Below are positions 36,412 through 41,888 of a stretch of 41,888 nucleotides of DNA, one piece after another. A program made the position numbers and the translations under genes. Each line of letters begins with the position of its first letter. The stretch's first letter is position 1. The stretch spans positions 1 to 41,888 of the forward strand of contig JAFZOG010000053.1 of assembly GCA_017550745.1 (NCBI GenBank). The letters are read 5' to 3'. Source of the stretch: Clostridia bacterium. Lineage in GTDB: Bacteria; Bacillota; Clostridia; Christensenellales; Aristaeellaceae. Below the pieces are notes generated by a model. It did not search any database. It had not been told where the DNA came from and was given only the letters and a program-made list of their open reading frames with translations.

Positions 36412-36412
36412 T
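36358..36412 (+). promoter_or_regulatory. Phased TTACA repeats and promoter before the secreted-protein pair
   Basis: TTTACA at 36358 and GTTACA at 36369 and 36391 are spaced by 11 and 22 bp, exact helical turns. A -10 TATGAT lies at 36407-36412 and there is no good -35. The first two repeats closely match those before the response regulator (TTTACAGCT[T/C]C.TTACA). The whole element lies within the end of the kinase gene. Confidence 0.6.
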
Positions 36413-36482
36413 ATACCTGTCAAAAGGCAAACGCTGCCGTCCGGAAGGCAGAAAAGCCGACGACAAAAGGAGGTATATTTTA

Positions 36483-37829
36483 ATGAAGAAACGCTTGCTT
36501 GCCATTGGCCTGCTTTTGGGGCTGTCATCCGGCATGGCGCTGGCAGAGAACACGGTGGAGATCCTGCCCACCTCGCCGCCCGCGCCGGTGATCGTGATCG
36601 AGGAAAACCCCTACGCCTTTCACGATCTGGAGCCGCTGTTCCAGCATATCAGGGAGCAGGGTTACACAACAGACGGTTATTTCAACTATGAACTGACCGA
36701 GCTTTCTCCCAATGAATTGGAACGCCTGCCGGCCATCGAAGCCAAGTATGAAGCCGGGGAACGGCCTACGGAAAACGTACTGAACAAATCCGAGGATGTG
36801 CACGTGGCCTTGATCACCCTGCCGGCCGAGCAGTACGAGGGAGAAAGCTGGTTCCTGTTCCTGCCCAACCGGGCCATGACGGACGAGGAACTCCTGCAGG
36901 TGGTGGACGCCTTCGCCCAGATCGGGGAAAAGCTGTCCGCCATATCCCTCACCTGGCACAACTGCATGCGGATGCCCATTGAGGAAACCGTCACCCGTAT
37001 TTTCAGCGACGAGGAGCGGGAGCGCTTCGTTTCCGTTCGGGAATTGTATACCCGGGGCGGACTCAGGCCCGAAAAACCCTTTACCTGCCTTCCCGGCGAC
37101 GACGGGGTTGGATGCATCGGCCTGTATGAGGAGGACTTCAACGGCCTGGACGAGGTGCGCTTCCTGCCCGCCCGCCGCATGACGGACGAGGAGCTTTTGC
37201 AGCTTTTCCAGTTCACCTTCGGCGAACCTGCCGCCCCTGCCGAAGAAATGGCGGGTTATGAAGCCAAACTGCGAAAGCTGATGAATGAACAGATGGGGAT
37301 GCCCCTCACCGCCAGGCGCACCGGCGAAAGCATTGTGAAGGCAAACGCTTCCAATGTATACGGCGACACGCGCGACTGCTATTCCTGCACCTTCGTGGAA
37401 GCAGGGGGACAGCAGCGGGAGTGGACGGGATACATGGAGCTGGCAAGCGGCAAACTGATCCGGGCTTACAGCTACCCCGACACATCCTGGCTGGACGGCG
37501 ATACGCAGATGTATTCCGACGTGCGGCTGAACCCCTTCGACCAGAAGTGGGCCGACCGGGCGAAAGCCTTCATCGCGGAGATGCTGCCCGAGGGCGATCA
37601 GAACATCGACCGGACAGAGCTTTGCGGCGAAACCGCGCACAACTGCCTGTACGGCCCCAATGTGCGGGTGTGGATGAAGGACGGCGGATGCTACCGGCCC
37701 CTGCTCCTGTACGCCATCGACAACGTGGGCTATCTGCAATATGACGACGCGGAATCCATTCGGCTGACGGACGCATATTATCATGAAATCCTGCCGCGGG
37801 AATTGGAGGGACAAGAAGATGACGGCTAA
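36483..37829 (+). CDS. Secreted protein with an internal duplication, unknown function
   Basis: This 448-residue protein has a signal peptide (MKKRLLAIGLLLGLSSGMALA) and no membrane anchor after it. Two internal segments are alike: FLFLPNRAMTDEELLQVVDAF and RFLPARRMTDEELLQLFQFTF, which suggests a duplicated domain in the first half. The second half (SNVYGDTRDCYSCTF, GYMELASGKLIRAYSYPD) may be a PepSY-like or similar beta-rich domain, and several Cys are present. It starts at ATG 36483 after AAAGGAGG and is likely controlled by the two-component system next to it. No known family is recognised. Confidence 0.75.
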   Translation: MKKRLLAIGLLLGLSSGMALAENTVEILPTSPPAPVIVIEENPYAFHDLEPLFQHIREQGYTTDGYFNYELTELSPNELERLPAIEAKYEAGERPTENVLNKSEDVHVALITLPAEQYEGESWFLFLPNRAMTDEELLQVVDAFAQIGEKLSAISLTWHNCMRMPIEETVTRIFSDEERERFVSVRELYTRGGLRPEKPFTCLPGDDGVGCIGLYEEDFNGLDEVRFLPARRMTDEELLQLFQFTFGEPAAPAEEMAGYEAKLRKLMNEQMGMPLTARRTGESIVKANASNVYGDTRDCYSCTFVEAGGQQREWTGYMELASGKLIRAYSYPDTSWLDGDTQMYSDVRLNPFDQKWADRAKAFIAEMLPEGDQNIDRTELCGETAHNCLYGPNVRVWMKDGGCYRPLLLYAIDNVGYLQYDDAESIRLTDAYYHEILPRELEGQEDDG

Positions 37830-38688
37830 GAGAATCAGCATATCCATTTGTATTTGCCTTGCGCTGCTGCTGTGCGCCTCGGCCCTGGCGGAAGAACCCC
37901 TGGCCCAGTACCGGGTGACGGAGCGGAAGTTTGACGGAAACGTGGTTTGCGAAATCTGCTTCTCCGGCTTCGAGGGCAAGCCGGAGGAACAGCAGGGGCG
38001 GGGAGACAAAAGAACTGGATGGATGCCGAAAGGAGCCGGCGGCCCGCCCTTCTGCTCCATCGGCCCCATCAACGACTATGCCGAAGGGATTCAGGGAGAG
38101 TTCACCATCTACCGCTTCAGCGATCAGGGAGAACAGAATTACTGGTTCAGCATGGACGACTATAACACGATTCCCGCCGAAAGCGGCTTTGACGCGCCCA
38201 AGGCGGACGCAACCGTCAACCAGGCGTTGGCGCTGCTTTCCCGGCTGGGCGTCACCGACGTGGAGCCCGTGTATTTCAGCGCGCTGGGCTCCATGCAGGG
38301 AAGCGCGAAATGCTATAAAGTCGTGCTGCGCCAAACCCTGAATGGCCTGCCCGTGCACTGGGGCCAAGGCGTGATCAAAGCCAAAGATGATATTGAATTC
38401 AATATCGTGGACGGCTGCGAGGCTGTGCTGGTTTATTCCGATCGGGACGGCCTGCTGAACGCGAACGGGCGCTTCTGCGATTTCAAGCCCATCGGCCCCA
38501 AGACCGGCACGGTCAGCCAGGCCGACGCTGACGCAAAGTTCGCGGAGCGAAACCTCACAGCCTCCACGCCTGAACAGTGCTACTATCTCAGCATAGACGG
38601 CGCTTACGCTACCGCCACCCTCGCCTGGCGCGTCGCCAATACCTATCTGAACGCGGTCACCGGCGAATGGTTGCAGTTGGGAAACTGA
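37819..38688 (+). CDS. Secreted protein, possible PepSY-like domain
   Basis: This 289-residue protein has a signal peptide (about residues 1-24, SICICLALLLCASALA) and overlaps the previous gene by 11 bp behind GGAGGG, so the two are coupled. The C-terminal half (YKVVLRQTLNGLPVHWGQG ... ATLAWRVANTYLNAVTGEW) resembles the YcdB/PepSY-type pattern, in which a hydrophobic strand precedes an A-W-R core; the match is weak. The two proteins may act together outside the cell under the control of the upstream two-component system. A terminator follows. Confidence 0.7.
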   Translation: MTAKRISISICICLALLLCASALAEEPLAQYRVTERKFDGNVVCEICFSGFEGKPEEQQGRGDKRTGWMPKGAGGPPFCSIGPINDYAEGIQGEFTIYRFSDQGEQNYWFSMDDYNTIPAESGFDAPKADATVNQALALLSRLGVTDVEPVYFSALGSMQGSAKCYKVVLRQTLNGLPVHWGQGVIKAKDDIEFNIVDGCEAVLVYSDRDGLLNANGRFCDFKPIGPKTGTVSQADADAKFAERNLTASTPEQCYYLSIDGAYATATLAWRVANTYLNAVTGEWLQLGN

Positions 38689-38717
38689 ACAGCTTTTTAT
38701 CGCGGCATATATTTTTC

Positions 38718-38749
38718 GCCCGGGCGCTGGCATTCAGCCCCGGGCTTTT
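38718..38749 (+). terminator. Terminator after the secreted-protein pair
   Basis: GCCCGGG and CCCGGGC (38718-38745) form a stem extended by CTG/CAG, followed by TTTTC. It closes the two-component/secreted-protein unit. The following 145 bp or so are AT-rich and hold no gene. Confidence 0.75.
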
Positions 38750-38893
38750 CATTCTGGATACACGTTTATGGTTTTCAGAGAAAGCATCCGGGTGAGGAAA
38801 TATTGCGTTTTAATTTCAAATTTATTACAAAAACATATCTGTTTGATGAAAATTATGTATCGAAAATTTGCAATATTTGTACGAAATAATCTC

Positions 38894-38922
38894 TTGTATG
38901 AATAATTGATCTTTGTTATAAT
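38894..38922 (+). promoter_or_regulatory. Promoter of the apbE locus
   Basis: -35 TTGTAT (38894-38899), a 17-bp spacer and perfect -10 TATAAT (38917-38922), about 75 bp before apbE. Confidence 0.75.
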
Positions 38923-38999
38923 AATTGAAGAAATATCTGCCCATTCGCCGGTGCGATCGGGCATATGTTTTTCATAATGACCTGAAAGCGAGGTTCTTT

Positions 39000-40106
39000 A
39001 TGAAGCGGCACATCACGCAAAACGCCGTTGTATCCATGCTTTTGGTTCTATCCCTCCTGTTCTCCGGCTGTACCGCGCCGTCTTCCCCCGCGCCTTCCGC
39101 CACGCCCCAGCAGGAGGAAGCTGCTTATCAGAAATACAGCCGGACAAACCTGAGCGTGTTCGACACGGTGATCACGCTGACCGGTTTTTCGCAAAGCCAG
39201 GAGGACTTTGACCGCGCCGCGGACAGGACGTTTGCCCTGCTGTCTGAATACGATCACATTTTTGACGGTTATAACGAGTATGAAGGTTTGCACAATCTGT
39301 ATTACGTGAACAGACACGCGGCCGAGGCCCCGGTTGTCGTCCCGGAAGCGCTGTATGACCTGATCGTCTGGTGCAAAGAGAAATGGGATGCAGGACTCAG
39401 AGAGACAAATATCGCCATGGGCGCTGTGCTTTCCATCTGGCACGAATACCGCGCCGCGGGCATGGCGAACCCTGACGCGGCAAAGCTTCCCTCCGAAGCG
39501 GAGCTCCGTGCGGCCGGAGAGCATATTGATTTCAACAGTATCCAGCTGGATCCTGAGACGCGCTCCATCTTCTTTTCAGACCCGGCCATGACGCTGGACA
39601 TCGGCGCGGTGGCAAAGGGATACGCAGCGGACAAGGCCGCGGAGTATTTGTATCAGGCCATGCCTTCCTTCCTGCTGAGTCTGGGCGGAAACGTATATGC
39701 CGGAAACGCGCCGAAGGACGGGCGTGAAAACTGGGCGGTAGGCGTGCAGAACCCGGATATTGCCCAGAACAGCACGATCGATATTCTGGACGTTCACGAC
39801 AAAACCGTGGTTACCAGCGGAGACTACTGGCGCTATTACACAGTGGACGGCCAGCGCTACCATCACATCATCGACCCGGAAACCCTGATGCCATCCCGGA
39901 AAATGGTATCCGTGACCATCCTGTGCGAGGAATCCTGCCTGGCCGACTTCCTGAGCACAACGCTGTTTGTGCTTACCTATGAGGAGGGCCGCGCCCTGGC
40001 AGACAGCATGCCGGGAGTCGAAGTGATGTGGATCCTGCCGGACGGGACCATCGAGGCCACGGAAGGCATGAAGCAATACGCACGTTCCATGAAGAATCCT
40101 TCCTGA
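39000..40106 (+). CDS. apbE: FAD:protein FMN transferase, lipoprotein
   Basis: This 368-residue protein has a lipobox (FSGC, C24), so it works on the outer face of the membrane. The ApbE pattern includes VFDTVITLTGF, GAVAKGYAADKAAEYL, SLGGNVYAGNAPKDG, TSGDYWRYYTVDGQRYHHIIDPE. ApbE takes FMN from FAD and attaches it to Thr/Ser in FMN-binding domains of Rnf, Nqr and related proteins. The likely target is encoded two genes downstream. It starts at ATG 39000 and heads the locus. Confidence 0.94.
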   Translation: MKRHITQNAVVSMLLVLSLLFSGCTAPSSPAPSATPQQEEAAYQKYSRTNLSVFDTVITLTGFSQSQEDFDRAADRTFALLSEYDHIFDGYNEYEGLHNLYYVNRHAAEAPVVVPEALYDLIVWCKEKWDAGLRETNIAMGAVLSIWHEYRAAGMANPDAAKLPSEAELRAAGEHIDFNSIQLDPETRSIFFSDPAMTLDIGAVAKGYAADKAAEYLYQAMPSFLLSLGGNVYAGNAPKDGRENWAVGVQNPDIAQNSTIDILDVHDKTVVTSGDYWRYYTVDGQRYHHIIDPETLMPSRKMVSVTILCEESCLADFLSTTLFVLTYEEGRALADSMPGVEVMWILPDGTIEATEGMKQYARSMKNPS

Positions 40107-40125
40107 AGGAGGATGCATCCTTAAA

Positions 40126-40665
40126 ATGCAAAACAGTAAAAAGCCCAATAAAAACAACAATATCATTATCATCGTGATTCTCGTGATCATCGCGGCAGGC
40201 ATACTGGTCGTTTCCAGGCTGACGCAGTCCCCAAACGCCAACCTGTCGCAGCAGGAAATCGAAGATACTATCAAGGCCCTTTTTACCGAAACGCCGGATC
40301 TCACGGACACACCGGCAGCCGATGAAACGGACGCACCGGAGGCAAAATACGAAGATTTGGCTGCCGGTTATCTGTTCATCATCCTGAATAACCGCGTATG
40401 GGGCATTGAGCCTCTTGGCGAAGAAAGGGACATCACTGTTGACCAAGGCAACGGCGTAGTCAACGTGATCCACCTGCAGGAGGACGGATTCTATATGGCC
40501 TCCTCTACCTGCGACAATCAGCTCTGCGTGGGCGAGGGCACCGTGACCTTGACCAACTGGAAGGAGCGTATCCTGGGGCCTGATATCTACTGCCTGCCGC
40601 ATAACCTGATCCTGGAGCTGGTCATTCCCAACGCGGAGCCCGACCCCAACGCGCCGGACGCCTGA
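40126..40665 (+). CDS. Membrane-anchored NusG domain II protein
   Basis: This 179-residue protein has one N-terminal membrane helix (about 12-30) and an outer NusG-II-like domain, with NRVWGIEPLGEERDITVD, the CDNQLCVGEG pair of Cys and CLPHNLILEL. Proteins like this occur next to FMN-binding and Rnf genes in Clostridia, where the domain often carries such cysteines; their function is not established. It follows apbE by 19 bp. The ribosome site AAGGAGG lies about 13 nt before ATG, somewhat far. Confidence 0.85.
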   Translation: MQNSKKPNKNNNIIIIVILVIIAAGILVVSRLTQSPNANLSQQEIEDTIKALFTETPDLTDTPAADETDAPEAKYEDLAAGYLFIILNNRVWGIEPLGEERDITVDQGNGVVNVIHLQEDGFYMASSTCDNQLCVGEGTVTLTNWKERILGPDIYCLPHNLILELVIPNAEPDPNAPDA

Positions 40666-40778
40666 CAGGCTGTTTCTATGATCGTTTCCCTGGGCCACGG
40701 GGCCCTTTCCCGAATTCGGGAAGATAAAAAAGCATCAGCGTTTCCCGCGGGGAAACAGAGATAGGAGGACGGAACCAA

Positions 40779-41888
40779 GTGAAGAAAAAACTTCCTGGCT
40801 GGGCGGTGCTGCTCATCATCACCCTGGCCGCGGGTCTGGCCTTGGGCGGAACCAACGCCCTGACCAAAGACCCTATCGCGCAGCAAGCCCTGATCAAGGC
40901 GGAAAATGCCCGCAAGGCGGCGCTGCCTGACGCGGAATCCTTTGAGGAGCTTCCGCTGGGCGAAGGCGCAGCCGTGGATTGGGTCTATGCCGGGCTCAAG
41001 GACGGTTCGCCTGTCGGGTATGTGGCGCAGAAGACCGTGAACGGTTTCGGCGGCAAGGTGGAGGTCATTGCGGGCGTGGATACCAAGAACGCTCCGGCGA
41101 CCTTCTCCATCGGCGGTATTACCGTCGGCGGCTCTGACTTCTCCGAAACCGCAGGCCTGGGCGCGCGTGCCAAGGAACCCGCATTCACCGATCAGTTCAC
41201 CGGTAGAATCGCGCCCATCAGCTATATCAAAGCGGGCGGCGAGGCCACCGAGAGCACCGTGGACGCGCTCACCAGCGCCACCATCACCACCACTGCCGTG
41301 GTAAACGGTGTGAATGACATTGTGAAATATGTAAAAGCGGATGTGATGGGCATCGCCGGTGTGGAGATGCCCGCTAAGCCCGCGGAAGGTGTGTTCAGCG
41401 CCAGTGAAAAGGGCTTCCGCGGCCCCGTATATGTGGAAGCTGCCTTTGACGGCGCGGGACAGGTCACCTACATCAGCGTCGGCGATGAAAGCTTCGCTGA
41501 GGACATCGGCGTAGGTGTCATTGAGCCGGACTTCATGATCCAGTTCATTGGCAAGCAGATGCCGCTGGATGTCAGCGATATCGACGTTATCGCAGGCGCG
41601 ACGATTTCCTCAACTGCCGTGGTGAAAGCGCTCAATACCGCTTACGCGGTGGCGGGCGGCGCCGAGATCGTGGTGCCCGAAACGCCCACCATGCCTGAGA
41701 AACCTGCAGAGGGCGTATTCAGCGCCAGCGAAAAGGGCTTCGCCGGTCCTGTGTACGTGGAAGCTGCTTTCGATGATGAAGGCAAGATCATTTACCTGGG
41801 CGTGGGCGACGACCAATTCGCGGAGACCGAAGGCTTCGGTGCTCGGGCTTTGACCGCTGAAGAACAGTATCCTTTCATCGGCGCTCAG
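40779..41888 (+). CDS. Multi-domain FMN-binding protein (RnfG-like), 3' end missing
   Basis: The gene starts at GTG 40779 after AGGAGG and is still open after 370 residues at the window end. A membrane helix (about 7-24) anchors it. The first FMN-binding domain (about 40-190) has the flavinylation-type motif DALTSATITT (T168). A second, smaller domain (from K200) has VIAGATISST (T275). A third starts at K308 with the same KPAEGVFSASEKGF, a 108-residue repeat. Thr in such motifs receives FMN from ApbE. The repeats suggest a chain of flavins for electron transfer outside the cell membrane. An RnfG role is possible, but the extra domains exceed a standard RnfG. Confidence 0.9.
   Translation, partial: MKKKLPGWAVLLIITLAAGLALGGTNALTKDPIAQQALIKAENARKAALPDAESFEELPLGEGAAVDWVYAGLKDGSPVGYVAQKTVNGFGGKVEVIAGVDTKNAPATFSIGGITVGGSDFSETAGLGARAKEPAFTDQFTGRIAPISYIKAGGEATESTVDALTSATITTTAVVNGVNDIVKYVKADVMGIAGVEMPAKPAEGVFSASEKGFRGPVYVEAAFDGAGQVTYISVGDESFAEDIGVGVIEPDFMIQFIGKQMPLDVSDIDVIAGATISSTAVVKALNTAYAVAGGAEIVVPETPTMPEKPAEGVFSASEKGFAGPVYVEAAFDDEGKIIYLGVGDDQFAETEGFGARALTAEEQYPFIGAQ
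41376..41888 (+). repeat. 324-bp tandem repeat units inside the FMN-binding protein gene
   Basis: The unit at 41376-41699 recurs from 41700 and continues past the window. The two share long stretches of DNA, such as that encoding FSASEKGF and GPVYVEAAFD. Each unit encodes one small FMN-binding module, so the number of flavins may vary between strains. Confidence 0.85.

Overview
The window looks like a chromosomal segment of an anaerobic Firmicute of the class Clostridia, probably an uncultured gut or rumen lineage. This is inferred from clostridial-type genes (type III glutamine synthetase, anaerobic NrdG, a NusG-II/FMN-binding redox locus, a weak Spo0E-like gene behind Spo0A-type boxes), strong AGGAGG ribosome binding sites, sigma-A promoters with 17-bp spacers, and frequent GTG/TTG starts. 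No species is claimed.

Layout. (1) 1-3276: end of an integrated mobile element, all minus strand. It holds the start of a DnaD-like replication protein, a PAPS-reductase-family protein with a degenerate PP-loop, a ParB-like protein, a small zinc ribbon and an AntA/KilAC antirepressor. It abuts the 3' end of rpsI, with four TTAACCCAT repeats nearby. (2) 3277-4312: rplM-rpsI, its terminator, promoter and leader. (3) 4351-6388: a decayed array of phage MuF-like toxin modules, in which two different AT-rich domains sit between the same GC-rich repeated segments, ending against the tmRNA terminator. (4) 6390-14473, minus strand: ssrA and smpB, nrdG, a membrane-anchored protein, a GH5 enzyme, glnN with a terminator in its leader, and serC-serA. 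(5) 14612-18407: a small Spo0E-like gene behind Spo0A-type boxes, a fusion of an EndoQ-like PHP nuclease with a UvrD-like helicase, and a small conserved protein. (6) 18569-26438, plus strand: upp followed by the complete F-type ATP synthase operon atpIBEFHAGDC. (7) 26739-31545, minus strand: a peptide-type solute-binding lipoprotein followed by a Cache-HAMP-GGDEF-EAL protein. (8) 31607-34192: SRP RNA (plus strand), then rpsB-tsf-pyrH (minus strand). (9) 34306-38749, plus strand: an OmpR-type two-component system and two secreted proteins that share 11-bp-phased TTACA repeats. (10) 38894-41888, plus strand: an apbE lipoprotein gene, a NusG-II membrane protein gene and a multi-domain FMN-binding protein gene that runs off the end.

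How the parts fit. The c subunit carries two carboxylates at its ion site, which points to Na+ coupling. The last three genes look like a flavin-based extracytoplasmic electron-transfer module, in which ApbE would attach FMN to the repeated FMN-binding domains; Rnf genes may follow outside the window. A Na+-pumping Rnf complex with a Na+ ATP synthase would make a coherent anaerobic energy scheme, but that link is inference. The strongest candidates for something little described are the toxin-module array, the shared operator of the two-component system, and the multi-flavin protein.
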